From Palaemon carinicauda (taxonomy: Eukaryota; Arthropoda; Malacostraca; Decapoda; Palaemonidae): a stretch of DNA of 64,000 nt. The stretch's first letter is position 1. Every line of letters begins with the position of its first letter. Below the pieces are notes generated by a model. It had not been told where the DNA came from and ran no database searches. It saw nothing but the letters and a program-made list of their open reading frames with translations. The translations under genes and the position numbers were made by a program. The stretch is from the NCBI RefSeq assembly GCF_036898095.1, contig NC_090729.1, positions 63,517,132 through 63,581,131 of the forward strand, in the 5' to 3' direction. Below, piece by piece: positions 47,588-61,362 of the stretch.

Positions 47588-48562
47588 GAATTTATTACAA
47601 CTTGTTGCAGGAAAGCATGACTGGAGTGTAGTTTTCCTTGGCGGTCTTCTTTATAAGGAGACTGCTCTGAGAATTCCTATCTCCTTTCATTGCCAACTGC
47701 TAAAGTTTACTACAATCCTTCCCCATTCCTTTATTCCTATTCATTTATCCTAATATATAATTCTGGGTTGTTGGGAATGGTGTGTGTGTTTGTTGAATGA
47801 CTATAAGTCTTCATTAACATATTCATTGTTCCCTTATTCGTTTTTGTATTGTTATTATCTATCCTTTTTTAAAAACAGTTTTTGTCTCGCTATCCCACTG
47901 TATTTCTTCTGTTAAAATAAGTATATAAATACGAGTTATTTATATATCCGTTGCCTTGGTCACGTAGTCAACCCGGACATGCATGACTGTGTGAGCACAG
48001 CCACCACACCTTCGCTTCCCTCACACACCCAGCTGCTCTACGATTCATCGTATTTAATATGTTCTATTAACTCTATTTTCCCCTATTTGCACTTTTCTTC
48101 TTCTCATTTCCCAGTAATATAATGATAAACACTCCTTTAAAAACTATTACAGTTAATACAGTTTGTAAATCGTCTTAATATGAAATAAATAAATAAATTA
48201 ACGTAAAAATCCCTACTCGGCATTCTTTAAAAATCCCCATCCGACATCCATTCTCCCCCTCTCGCACTGCCTCTCGTTCGAAATTTAGCGGAAAAGTTTA
48301 CTGGTTTTTATGTTTGCGTATCTTAAAATTCCTTTTTCTCTTTTTCTATTTCATACGTATTGCTTAGATAATTAAATAAAAACAACTTTCAGTTATATCC
48401 TTATGATACTGTAGTGTTTTCTCTTCGGTTTTCGCCTAAAATCTTAGCTTTTCATTTATTTTCGCGCTATAACGGTAATCTACACACACGAGTCATGTCT
48501 CTGTGTCAGTCGCTCTGTGCCACACCTCCCTTCTTCCATACGAAACAGTAAATTAGTCGTAT

Positions 48563-48565
<3 letters not shown>

Positions 48566-48612
<47 letters not shown>
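48566..48612. repeat. (TA)n microsatellite
   Basis: About 23 units. Confidence 0.97.
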
Positions 48613-48613
<1 letters not shown>

Positions 48614-48719
48614 TCGTTGATTAAACATTAAATTTACATTACTATTCGGATAAATATAATTACTAGATCCTTTCTTTATCTAGTACTTTTCTATATAAAT
48701 AAAATTATGCCTCTTTCCT

Positions 48720-49010
48720 GTTTCGGGATAATTTACGCCCCTTTCTGCCTTCAACTATATTACTTTTATTCCTTCCCTTGTTTCTCTTACTACCAAGGGA
48801 CTCCCTGCTATACCACTGTTTCTCTAACTTGATAGACTTTTCTATCACAATATTCTTTTCGTAAGGGATATTTTTGCCCTTGTTTCTGCCTCTAACTAAA
48901 TAACTTTTTATTCCTTCCCATGATCTCCTACTCCCATGGGACTTTCTGCTATAACACTTTTTCTCTGACTCGATAGACTTGTCTATCACAACTTTTCCTT
49001 TCGTGGACCT
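48720..49010. repeat. Two-copy tandem repeat, about 141 bp
   Basis: TAGACTTTTCTATCACAA near 48834 and TAGACTTGTCTATCACAA near 48975 mark equivalent points. The whole unit (TTATTCCTTCCC.., TTCTGCTATA) repeats once. The minus-strand ORF through it simply repeats a low-complexity peptide. Confidence 0.75.
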
Positions 49011-49437
49011 AAAGAGGAGCCTCCTTTCCGGGGCTTTTCGCCGTTGTCACGACTGTCATCCCTCATCTTTTTATTTTGTTTTGCTTAGTGCCAGCTAAAG
49101 GGACCTGTCTCTCATTCAGTTATACGGGCAATTGACTAGGAATCTGCATTGCAAATTCCTGCCCGTGGGAAGTATGGTGTATCGCCATTACCCCCACCTA
49201 GGAACAATACCAAAACCTAGGCTGCTGAATGAGAATAAACAGTTCACTTGAAACTGCCACTACTTTTTAGCCTTCCACACATTAGCCTTGGCTATCTAAA
49301 TTTAAAATAACAATATCCAACAATTGTAATCTAAGATTAACTCCCTTATTAGACCCATCAAATCAAACATTACACTAAACATACCATTCTAAAACTATTT
49401 TAAAGCATAATTGTCTAACAATAACTATATTCTTTTA

Positions 49438-49509
49438 CGGGCTGCCCAGCGGCAAGAGCCCGTGTCTTACATAAGGTAGGGCGATCTACACACACACACA
49501 CACACACAC
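49438..49509. repeat. LINE-tail hairpin motif and (CA)n
   Basis: ACGGGCT-(14)-AGCCCGT at 49438-49465 matches motifs near 18344 and 58968. It is followed by a (CA)n run (49488-49509). In minus orientation it could be the 3' tail of a LINE copy whose body is lost. Confidence 0.5.
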
Positions 49510-51312
49510 TGTGCTTCCTATCCTACCCATTCCCCATCCTTACCCATTAACCAAAAGAGATTTTGGTAGCTCGTAAAAAATAGCAGATATGTAAGAACCA
49601 AAGCTATATTCAATTAGCTTCTAAGCCTCGTAACTCCAAAGATAAAGTGAATAAATTATATTTATTAGCTAGTAGAAAATAAAGCTATAAAGCTAAATAA
49701 AGCTATATTCAGTTAGCATTCCAGATTAATAAACTATAAAGTAAATATGCTATTTTCAGGTAGCTAGCAAAGAGGAAATCGTAGAAAATGCCCAAAATAA
49801 CTATCAAAGATAAGAACGAAGTGCAAAAGGCACTTGAGACTACCTCCAAGCTCTGGTCTCTCCCAAGAATCCACGAAATTCTCAAGTGGGAAATTTTAAG
49901 TGGAATACATATGTAGCCTACACTGTAGTTCTCAAAGATGAGAACCTAGAAAAACCCCTAATCCCCGAAATAAAAGAAGAGCTAAGAAGAAAAACTCAAC
50001 CTTATTGCCGTAACCCCCCACCCAGAATACAATGCAGAACGCACAGTAATCCTTAAATAAATTGATAGCCATATTGATGATATCTTTGACGAAGTCTTCA
50101 TAGAGGAAATTGAATAAAATAACACAAACATTAAAGTCACGAGCCTCTGAAAACTAAAATTTGGCAGGATATCAGTAGTGAGTAGTAAAATGGAAAGTTG
50201 AAAATGTTAATATGACAAAAAAGATACTCAAAAATGGTATTTTAATAGGTAACCATTCAATACCTCCCCCCGACCTGCTAGAAAAAAAGAGATCTTCCTG
50301 GAAATAGAAGAGATCTTCCTGGAAATAATCCCTCGCTACAACTGTTTTAAATACAACCATCCAACAAAACACTGACCCAACAAAAAGAAGACCAAGTGCG
50401 CCAATTGTGCAGAAGGACACAGATGCACAACTTGTAATAAAACCCCAAAGTTCATAAACTGCAGTGGCCCTCACACAACACTGCAAGCCTCCTGCCCTAT
50501 CAGAAAAAAAAAAAAAACATTATTCAAGAGTAAATAAAAAAAAACACAGAGAAACTGCCAAAGACTAAAAAACATGAAAGAATTATGCAGCAAGGCTACC
50601 CAAACAGTTAACAACCCCCCCCCCCCCCCCTCCCAAAATGGAACTACAAACCCCACATAACCATTGATGAAATATATGAACTAAGTGGCCTTCCAAAAGT
50701 AAAACAGCCAAAGAGAAAGAAAGGATGAGAAAAGTGTCCCATGAGGACCTGAACATACAGCTCTATGTCTCCAAGCAACAACACCTCTGACCAAAAAAAA
50801 TCAAAGGCAGGAAAAGAGCAATCACGGTGTTAGACAGCAACCAAGCGAAGGTTACATGGAATCATAAAGACTTCTGAAAAAGAGATATAGTAAAACTGCT
50901 AGCAGAAAACATAGATAATATCTCAAAATTGATAAGATTAAAGGGAGTAAAAGTGGAGGATTATAACGAAATAAAAGAAGGAATCACCTGTTAAATCAAG
51001 AGCAGAAGCAATTACAACACAAGGCAAAAGTAGACACAATGGCTTAAAATTGCCTGATAATAGAAGAAATAACACTTATAATGCAATGTCCAAGCATGGT
51101 CATCAAGGAAAAATGTCCTCACAAACACATACATGAAACTAAACCCATATATAATACTATCAAACTATACAAATACTCTAAACGAAGAGCAAATGAAAAA
51201 ATGTACATAAAGTATCTACAGAAAGAAAAGACAAAACGCAAGAAATTAAGTTGTTGCCATAGCAACCAAAACCTCCATTAAACATAAGCAAGTAGATAGT
51301 TACAACTCAGAC

Positions 51313-51655
51313 ATGCTAACAGTACAAATACAAACAACGAAAGGTACAATGATCATCAGCACAATATACCAACCACACAGAAGATCAATCCTTCCTAACA
51401 CAGATAGAACTCAGCTCATACAAAGCAACATTCCCACATATATAATAGGAGACCTAAATGAAAGACACTCTTTCATTGGACACCCAGAAACAAATGCAAT
51501 AAGAAATGCATTTAACCAATACATAAACAATAACCTCCTAACACACATAGGAACAATGTTCAACACAATGAAAAACAAACTAGATCTACAATACACCAGA
51601 AGACCTGACATAATACTTAGAAACAACAGAGCAAACCTTAACCATAACATATAAC
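51313..51655 (+). pseudogene. Endonuclease fragment of Jockey-like LINE
   Basis: IISTIYQPHRR, PTYIIGDLNERHSFIGH (catalytic GDLN block) and NKLDLQYTRRPDIILRNN, corresponding to the later half of an AP endonuclease. The initial strands are in other frames upstream, near 51000. Confidence 0.7.
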
Positions 51656-52189
51656 AGGTAAGATTAAATCATCTGATCATATTCCAATTATATCTAAATT
51701 CTCAAACAAACCAAGTCAAAGAACTAAAATACAGGCGAAACACCAAAAGAGCTAACTGGGAAATCTTTAAAGATACACTCACTCAGGAACATAGATCCCA
51801 ACAACAAAATTATACCCAATAAACTTAGCATTATATGGATGTCTGACATCGCGGAAAAAATAGGAACAGTCTTTCCAATAAAGAGAATATCATATCATAA
51901 ACACATCACAGAAAACGACTACTTAAAATTACTATCACAACCAATAAATTACCTACAATCAAAAACTCACAGGTTTATAAAGGTAACATACACCCTAAGA
52001 AAGACATTAAAATGGAATAATTGAAGAAACCAACAGCATAAACAGAGAAAAGTGGAACAACACGATAATCAAACTAGGATGAATATACAACGACTCAGGA
52101 AAATTCTGAGAAAAACCTAAAAAGACTGCTGGGAAAACCCAAAATAGAAATACCTTACTTAATTAACAATAATGGTGATAAAGTGGATG

Positions 52190-53050
52190 ACACCGAAGAT
52201 CAAATCAAACTACTAATTGAAACATAGGCCAGCACACTCGAACTCACAGAAGAAGAAAAGGCAAATTTCGACAGAGCCACAGAAGCAGAAGTCCTCTACT
52301 TCCTACAAGGGAATAGGGAACGAACAATCCCCTATCAAAACGCAGATCTGCAAAGACTGGACGAGGACAACTATTTGACAACAGACATTAAAATGCATGA
52401 GATAAAGAAAGCAGTAAAATCATTCAAACACGAAGAACAAGGAAAAAGTGGCATAAGTTAATGCTATCCAAATTACCAACCGAGGGATTGAGAAGACTCC
52501 AACAAATATTAAACCTTACACTCTCAATAGGATATTATCCAAAACCAAGTAAAGAAGGAATTCCCAACAAGGGAAAGACCCCAAACTGCCAGCAAAAAGA
52601 AGGCCAATCAAACTGCTGGAAGTACCCGGAAAAGTGTTTGAACAAATCATAAACACAAGACTAAGGAGATTCCTAGAAAATAACAAAATATTCTACAAGC
52701 ACCAACCTGGTTTAAGAACAGGGAGAAGCAATGAAACTGCCCTCATGGCAATTTACTAAACAATAACCATGAACCAACATAATGCAAAACACCAATGCAA
52801 TGTCATCTGCAGAGATATTTCAAAGCCATTTGACAAAGTATGGTATGACGGCCTCAAATATGAAATACTCTAATTAGAACTACCAATATTAATAGAAAAA
52901 AAAAAAAAAAACTCTTCTGAAGCTACATAAAAGACAAACCTGTGAGGATACGTAGCATGATGGGAAACTGAGGGAAATAATAGATATAAAAAAGGGGGTA
53001 ACTAACGGGAGCATGGATTACTACTGTTTTCAGGACATTCCAAATAGTGC
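52190..53050 (+). pseudogene. RT fragment of Jockey-like LINE
   Basis: Pieces in different frames: MLSKLPTEGLRRLQQILNLT, FEQIINTRLRRFLENNKIFY, CNVICRDISKPFDKVWYDGL (first catalytic Asp) and KPVRIRSMMGN. The YADD region is absent, lost with the 3' truncation. Confidence 0.7.
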
Positions 53051-53125
53051 ACTGTAAACATTACTAAGCTTCTGTGTTGCATTTAGAAATCTTATTTGTT
53101 GCATCCTGTCTCTTAGTTCCATTCA

Positions 53126-53341
53126 CTATGCAGCTAACATTGTTGGAATGGATTGATGAATGTGTCTCCCTTCTTGCTCAGCAATGTTTCCTTTACTGAC
53201 TGCAAGAAAGCTCAGAGCTTTGTGACGAGAGCACCGATATCTCCCTGCGTACTCATTGGAGCGACGGTATCTGAAAAGATCCCTTGATCGTCGATTTGCT
53301 GTTGATGGCATTTGCTGCTCTTTTGTAGGAATCTCAGTCAA
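53126..53341 (-). pseudogene. Coding-like fragment of unknown family
   Basis: A 71-residue frame (MTEIPTKEQQMPSTANRRSR, DLFRYRRSNEYAGRYRCSRH) has a more protein-like composition than its surroundings. I do not recognise the family. It could be a remnant of a transposon protein. Confidence 0.25.
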
Positions 53342-53350
53342 TTTTGTCCA

Positions 53351-54606
53351 GTAGTGTCTACCTATCAGGCTCTCTTACATTTCACAACCTGTGATATTCT
53401 TAATCCACTTGCAGTATATCCGGGATGGCGCTTGACAAAATGGTGGACTTGTAGGTCTTAACCCACGAGTGAGTGTTATGATTTTACCAATTTTCTCATA
53501 AAACTAATATTTTCTCATTTATTACAAACTAAATTACCCAAAAAATGTATTTGAAATGGAGATAAAAATTAATAATAAAATCTTACAGAAATATAGAGAA
53601 TATGTTTTTTTTCATTTCAAAGATTAAAAATGATATAAATATTGAGACATTTTTCGTTTTTGATGGGATAATAAATTAGTTTTAGATGCATTCTTTTCAT
53701 GTCAGAATGTCAGCTAATTTAAAGAATGATCATAAGAAAATCTCTGATAAATATACAAGAAATAATTGTTTGTTGAATGGATCTGTTTATAAGGATATTT
53801 GTAAGAGTGTTTATGCATACGCACACTCTAGCCTAGAATATCATTACCTACTATTATTACATACCTTATAAAAAACTGAAAAAGGCATAAACATGTATGG
53901 AAGATATATATAAAACCTATTCATACATATTTGAAGACTTCAATCTTGCGTCATACATTGTTTTCAGATCACTTTCACGTAATTAGATTTTACCTTTTAA
54001 TCATAAGAATACGTTTGGACAGTCGTCACTTTCATCCTTTGATATGTCATAATCACTTCCATTGTCAATGTCAGAGTCACTAGTATATGTTAAAGAATCC
54101 TTATTATCATCATGAAAGGCCATTCTGATGAATTAGAATAGAAAATAATGATAAAAGGGGTCGGAAATGAAAAACATTATTACCATTATCAAAAACATAT
54201 ATCGATAGCTCCACCCATCCCCTGAGGTTGATGTTACATTTTCCCTTTTATTGTATCTAAAACCATATAAAATCTGGCAAATCTATCCTCCAGCTGCCAG
54301 CTGATTGGTTAAAGAATATATCTACGTCACTGAGCTAGTAGCAGGAAATTTGGAAAATGAAGCATCGCTAATATTGACGTCGTTCATTTACAGCTCATAA
54401 TACGGTGATAAAATCAATTCACATCACCTTTTAGGTTGATGAAGGGTTTTGTGGTGTTTCCTGCAGTGTTTACTACTTTGAGAACCTCTGTAGTTTGTTG
54501 GGAAAGAATGAAAAAGCACATTTTACTTCTAATACTGAGCGACATGGCTGACGTGTCAGCACATCTATGTAACCCTGGTCACAATAAAACAGCAGTGAGA
54601 TAATGT
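53351..54606. other. AT-rich, no gene recognised
   Basis: A short acidic minus-strand frame (54004-54125) rich in Asp/Ser was seen but not assigned. Confidence 0.35.
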
Positions 54607-55043
54607 TTTAAGGGGACCGTCCAGTATGGCGTTTGACATAACAACTTCAAGAAATTTAAAATCGCTTTATAGTTTCTCTGTATGCATAAACATATCATAT
54701 ATACTCTCCAGAAGTTTCAGGCATTTATATTTACAAGTAATGAATATAGAGTGGTCAATTAATAATGACATCATTCTTGCAGCGCCGTCTGCATAACTGA
54801 GTTCGACAGAATCGTCTTTGTGTGTGTTTTTATCTGCAGATATATAACGATTTGTTTTTTAGCTTAATTTCCGATATCTCGTACTTCTGTCAGAGATGGG
54901 AGACACTGGTAGAAGGTAGGCTAACACAAAGTACGATCTACGAAAAGACCAGCCAGTTTCCAAAGATGTTTAGAAGTTATATTGTATGTGTCTTTGTTTA
55001 ATTGCTGTTCATATGTACATCATATTTTTACAATGTCCTCGTG

Positions 55044-55190
55044 AACCTAAGGTCAAAGGAAAAACAAAAAGTTGGCAGAGAGCTAAAAAAAATTGCCAAG
55101 AAGAGAGGGAAACATGGAAAAGAGTACAAAGGTGGAACATTCTAAATAAAACTCTGGCAACAAAGAGAGGCAGCTGGCACCTCATGAAAC
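55044..55190 (+). pseudogene. Short basic coding fragment, possible transposon protein N-terminus
   Basis: Frames in this stretch read KGKTKSWQRAKK and then, one frame over, AKKRGKHGKEYKGG. The combined pattern W-x-R-x-K...R..GKEY resembles the start of a family of arthropod predicted proteins often carried by DNA transposons. It lies about 430 bp downstream of TTAAGGGGACCGTCC (54608). Identity uncertain. Confidence 0.3.
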
Positions 55191-55213
55191 ACTTACACCA
55201 GGTGTATCGGTAA

Positions 55214-56624
55214 ACTTATGGCTTAAATACCTTTTTTATGGAGCCCTCGTGTAGGAATAAACAATAAAAGCACAAAGTAAGGTTATCATAAAAGCGAGAG
55301 TTTAAAACTTAAAACATATTTAATCACACTTAGGTACATTTTTCTCACTTATCGTTCAATTTTAAAGAGAAAATATCAATGAAAAGAAAAATAGAGATCT
55401 CACAGTTTTTTTGTAATGGAAATTTGAATTTCCCCTTTCTCTTTTTTCATGACGAAGAAAATTATAAAAAAAAAAATCAGTGAAAAAATATATTGGATTT
55501 ATAAAGAGGTTTTGATGGTATGCTTTTCAATACAATTGGCATCATATGAGTGGAGAAACATATACCCTGGCCAATAAATCCAAAAGCTTTTGATCGAATG
55601 ACTTGAAATTTTTATATGATGAAGGTATTACATATGTATAATACATATATAATATTTTGAATCATTGAACAAATAATGCAGAACATAGCAAAAAAACACC
55701 ACCTAACCTAATTTTCCCCACCTAACATAACCTTTGAGGCATATCCCAACCTACTGGGTGTCTTTGCCCTTTTAAACTTCATTTCTAATTATTTATCCCT
55801 ATATGCAGTCAAGAAGTATAATTATTTTTAAGCTCTCAAATCCACGAATGATTATGCTTTAGCTATATGCCTGATAGGGAGGTAGCGTAATCAATAATAT
55901 CAAAAACAATTCATTAATATTCTCTGAATGGGTCTTAATCAAGTTTGATATGATATCTCGTTGTGATGTTTTTATGGAGTGGATGTCTTCTCTGCAGAAT
56001 TAAAGTATAAAGGTTGTAGAAAGAATAAGGCTAAGCGGGATTGTTCCTGCCTTTATCTCCTCCTCCATAGAAGAAAGTAAACTGAAGCATTTGTTTGGTA
56101 GCCCTGATAGTTTAGCATCTGTTGCTTTACAGAATGAGGATCATGTTTCAGAGTTCGAGAACTTCAGTTGTTCTTCATTTTCCTCCAGTGATTTGAGTTA
56201 TGAGCAGTTGATTATGGCAGATGTAGAGGACCAAGGATATTCCTCGCTGGTCAAGGAGGTTTCTCCTTTGTAGATAAGAAAAGGGTCTACAAAGACTAGA
56301 CCAATGTGTGTGGCGCATTAATCTACAAGTGCCCAAAATGCCGATCCCCATACGCTTCTATTAGATTTGGATCCTTCCTACTATTAATCCTCAAGAGCTT
56401 CTTTGGAATAAGCTTTTTCTGTGACTTGATAGTCCCCTACAAATAAAGCTTCATAAAGAGGGATGTGGAGAAAGGAACGTTGTATAGTAAATCAGTAAGC
56501 TTCCCTGGCATCCCAGAGGGTCATCTTTGCCAAAACAAGAAATAGTATCTCTCTCATATGTCCTGGTGCTGGTGTCATTCAAGCTGTGTGTCAGCACACC
56601 CCCAAACAACCCCCATGAAAATTT
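55214..56624. other. AT-rich, no gene recognised
   Basis: The open stretch at 56091-56273 (acidic, Ser-rich) has no family signature. Confidence 0.35.
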
Positions 56625-57689
56625 TCTCATAAAACTGCAGAGATAAATTAACCATATGTAATTATCAGGAAATCAAACCACCAAGAAACACAACTCACAA
56701 CAGATAAAATGTATAAATTGGAGTGAGTTGAACAAACTATTCGACCTTATAGTGAATAAAGAAATTTCATAACTTATGATCTGGAATTGATGACATTAGC
56801 AGAAAAGACGACCATTGATGCCAATGATGTCATGAATTGTGTCTAAGGAAATATTCAGTCCAATTGATAAATGAGAAATATTTTCACATATTAGCATTAC
56901 CTGAAACATGGGTAAATGACTTTCACAATGTTAAAATATCAGTTTTGGTAAATAAAATGGGTTAAGAAAGGTGAAATACCACTTTTTCCAAAAAAGTAAA
57001 CTATTTGATAAAATCGTCCTACCAGTATTACCATGTGTATCAGAAACTTTGATCCTTACTAAAACTTCAAAACACAAGCTAGTTACATCTTGAAGAGCTG
57101 TGGAAAGACTAATGATATGAATAAAACTAAGAGACAGTAAAAGAGCAACGTGGATAATACGAGAACAAACTAAAGTAGAGGGTATTCAAACGACAAGAAA
57201 AAAATGGACATGGAGAGGACATATAATGAGAAGGAAAGACAACAGACCGACATAATAATAACTGAATGGGTCCATAGTGATTACAAAAGAAGAAGCAGGG
57301 GAAAGAAAATAAGACAATGGATTGACCAACTAAGGAAATTCTACGTCACCAGACAGACCCACTGCCTTTTTAACTCCTGTTTATCAATTTTTGAAGGATG
57401 ATATGGATTTGAGTAAGGAACAAGGTTTAAACTTTTAAGGTAATTACCTTCGTTAGCGATAATGTTCATGGTTTCGAGGTAATTTCAGTTTTAAAATTCA
57501 AGGAAATTGGAGAAAGTTTTCAGGTAATCTAAGTTAAAAAGCAGCAGTATTCAAGGTAATGGCCATATGACACATGCTCGAGTTTCATCCCTGGTAAGGT
57601 AGCACATATGTAGTTCTGGTATATATCACTTAAGGGGTGCTAAAGGAGATCACATCAGAAAAAAATCTGTACTCAACAAAAAGTTACTC

Positions 57690-57690
<1 letters not shown>
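56625..57690 (+). mobile_element. RTE-like LINE, 3' part (copy B, uninterrupted)
   Basis: Plus-strand copy homologous to copy A. The C-terminal RT region is legible across frames: KIVLPVLPCVSETLILTKTS, RAVERLMI, RATWIIREQTKVEGIQTTRK, KWTWRGHIMRRKDN, ITEWVHSDYKRRSRGKKI. This matches the endonuclease-RT LINEs commonly annotated as craniofacial development protein 2-like. The 3' non-coding part (57400-57690) also matches copy A (GGTAAGGTAGCACATATGT, GGTGCTAAAGGAGATCACA). Many stops. Confidence 0.78.
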
Positions 57691-58020
<330 letters not shown>

Positions 58021-61000
58021 ATGATATTTTCTGGTAAACATCATGAAATTCAGAGAGATTTTCAGCAAAATTGTTAATATCCACATTGTTTGCTGACCTT
58101 ATGTTTGTGAGACAAATTAAAGACAACATGACAATACTTACAGATGGTTTCAAGTTATTGGAACCAAGATATATATGTCTACTGTAGGTTCTAGAGCTAT
58201 ACCTTAAGCTTCCTCTAGACATCCTTTGAAAGAATGAAGATATTATTACGGCTTCCAATAGGAAATCAAAGACTTTCTTATAAGTGCTTCTGTAATATGG
58301 TTTTGACAAATAATATGGATTGCACAGTGTGATACTCCAAATACCTAATACTATACGACAAACGGATCCACTAGGTCCTGTAGGGAACAGGAGAACAGCA
58401 TTTGAAGTAACTTGTAGGTTTTGAGGGCTAGGATGAGCATTCTCAGGAGGATTTATACCCATTGAATACTTTGTGGCCATATTTGAAATAGACAATAAAG
58501 CCTTAAATTGCAGGAATTAAGAGATGCTAATAATCTGTTTTCTGATGATGCAAAATTGAAAGGTTGTACCACCACCACCACCTAGTGAAGAAAACACTAC
58601 ATCATGCCGCATGGTTTTACTGGTTAGAATCATTAATAATTCATATTCATTATTATGTGAAAGAGAATTTAAAATTGAGGCAGTTTACAAACTCTCATTG
58701 ACACTAAGCAATGGACTAAAATAAAAAGAATATGACAGAACTTTTTACCAATTTCTGAGAAGAAAGAGACTGCATTTGTCTAAATCATATTACATTTATG
58801 TAAATCAATATCAAATGGGAATTTCGCACAATTCATTCCCAAAATTTTGATTAAGATAATTATTTTCATGAAGATAATTCCTGCTTATGGAATTTACCTG
58901 TCTAAATAGTTTCATTTCCGATGATTTCGATTAGCAACCTTCATTTTCACATATTATTCCACTTATAGTCTGCCATTAGAGCAAGAGCCCGTGCCTTGCA
59001 CATCTGTGTAAGTGCTGCTCTAAAATCAAGCAAGCAAGATTAGTTAGAGTTGAAATCATTTGTTTTTTATGGTATGACAAGTAGACAATTTTGTCTGACT
59101 ATACTCGTAAAATTGTAAGTATCACCTAAATTAAAAGAGAAATTGTTTATCAGTATGAGATAATTTCTCCATACAGGACCCAAAATTATTTTAGTTTGTT
59201 TCTCCCAGGAGACATTTGGACTCTGGGATGAGGGATAAGTGGAAAAGGTAGAAGTCCTATAATGACTTCAAGAGAAGTAAGTACATTACACCGAAAATTA
59301 TTCCTACTTAGATTTTTTATTTTTTTTTATTAGAATTATTTACATAAAAACATTAAAAATTTCAATAATATTTTTGATAACGTATGACTGGACAAATCAG
59401 TCCAAGTCAGCCTTTATAATGTCGCCATTCACCACAGAGTCATTAATGAATAACTGTTACAATATCAACTGCAAAATATTAGAATTATTGTACAATGGCT
59501 ATCATAAGTGAGAGACTTTGTGGAGTTCCCTCCTGCATAAACGTATTCAGAACAATTAATTGTCTCTTTTTTGTTATCAAAAGCTAACTCTGCCAGCTTA
59601 ATGTCTATTTTTTGCAGTTTGACTCCAGTTTATCAATTTGTGAAGAACAAAGGAAGAAGCATATTTGTTCTGTCTGTTAAATGCTGCTTCTTACCAAAGG
59701 TCTATAAATCAAGGATCATCAAGCAGTGTTGCCACCTGCAGTAATATTGTTCCAAATTGGTACAATTTGAAGCTGCCGACACTAAGGTCCTCCTTTTTCT
59801 AAAATAGCAAACATCGGTTCATTTTGTTTTTTGTGATATAATATTTTTTTGTACTGCAATCATTGCTTTTACATTTAATGTATTTCTAGATGTTTTAAGG
59901 CATGTCATAGGGAGGTTAAAATCTAAAGTACAGCATACATCCCCTAGTTATTCATTATTAGTTTTATTTGTCATTCCTTGTACCTTTTTTGTTCAGCTTT
60001 TTGCCTAAAATTACTAAAATGGAATGGAAGAGTTTTCTGTCATAGCCCAAAACAATTGAATAAATATAAATAATTTTAGTGAATCCTAACATAAAGCCAC
60101 AGACAATTATTTCAGCAACGACAAATTCAATATATACGATGTACTTACATTTCTTAGGATATATTTATATTACCTTTAAAAGAGACGGAGCTCAAATACA
60201 CCATCATGCATGCGAAAAAGGTTATACTTTATTTAGGTTACATGAATTCAGAGATGATCACCATCAAAGACTTTTTTTTTTTTTTTTCAGTGAATATCCA
60301 CGAATGACCCGAGACTAACTTTAAACGTAGTCTTATGGAAAACATCCACTGGGAAAAAAGAGCAAATGCAGCAAGATATGGATGTGGAAACATCTCTCAT
60401 TTATTCATTTGGAGGTCACATGTCTTTATTTCTATATTGAATAATCATTTCAGGTTATGAAAAGATTCGTTATATTTAACAAAATATTTCCTATTCTGTC
60501 AATAGACAGGTAGGTATGCCAGCCACCACGAAAACCTTACGGTTTTGTGGCAAGAAGCCGAGGTGGGTACAGAATAATTAGCTACTCTAGTCCATAGACT
60601 AGGTGAAATCAATTAGCTTAGGCCATAGACCAGGTAACACAAACATGCAATTAAGCAAAAGTATATAGACAACACACTTCAACAAGGCTAGCTAAGAAAT
60701 TCATATAAAACACTGAGGAATTTGGAAATATGAGCAACAAGCTCTGACCATGAGGCGGTGGAGAAACAAAAAAACAAATGCAATGCAAAAATTATAAAAT
60801 GGGAGATGCGAAATCCTCCACCAGCAAACGGCATTGTACTCAACCGATGAGAAAGAAGCAGAAGCATCCATGAATCCCAAAAAACACACAAAAACTTTTG
60901 AAAACAAAGCAAAAAACCTCCAAAGCATGCAATCAAGATATCAGCTGCAATAAAGAATGGTTAACCAGAGAACGTGTTTACAGTAACACACTGGTATCGG

Positions 61001-61362
61001 AGTTATAACAGCCCTACCGCACCTCCAATCCTATCATATATATCCTTCGACATGAGGTTTACTCTATTCGGGGAATGATAACTGTAGTTGTTTCAAGGAG
61101 CCCGGCTGGTATGCTAATATATGGCGGTATAGGACGAAAATCTTGATAACCTTGAAAAATTCACTGAGCTTCATATGGCATTGGAGAATGCACTTACAAA
61201 ATATTGTGTCAAATTCCACTTACTTTCATAGTGACAGTGTAATTAGTAAAGGTAGCTCAATAAATCAAAGACATTGTTACCTACAAGAAAATGCAGTATT
61301 TCTTGTGCTTTTGTAAATTTTGATAATTATTACATTTTAATATAAAACCAATTGTGAGCTAT
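58021..61362. other. AT-rich, no gene recognised
   Basis: A LINE-tail-like motif (GCAAGAGCCCGTGCCTTGCA) occurs at 58978-58997. The 204-codon minus-strand frame at 57881-58495 runs through the SINE head and has no domain signature. Confidence 0.4.

Larger units (their letters stand above)
49788..53050 (+). mobile_element. Decayed Jockey-like LINE
   Basis: Plus strand. ORF1 begins at ATG 49788 (MPKITIKDKNEVQKALETTS) and has zinc knuckles near 50330-50510 (CFKYNHPTKH, KCANCAEGHRC, NCSGPHTTLQASC). Endonuclease near 51313-51655, RT near 52190-53050. Every part has stops. No RNase H is seen, and the RT stops around the PQG block (IKKGVTNGS near 52990), where unrelated sequence begins. Confidence 0.72.

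Noticed and set aside
48705..48989. 94-codon Lys/Arg-rich ORF
   Set aside because: Product of a two-copy 141-bp tandem repeat in AT-rich DNA; no family resemblance.
53126..53341. Host exon
   Set aside because: Protein-like composition but no splice-supported continuation or recognised domain; kept only as a low-confidence fragment.
54004..54125. Acidic minus-strand peptide resembling a piggyBac N-terminus
   Set aside because: Too short, with no catalytic domain or matching termini nearby.
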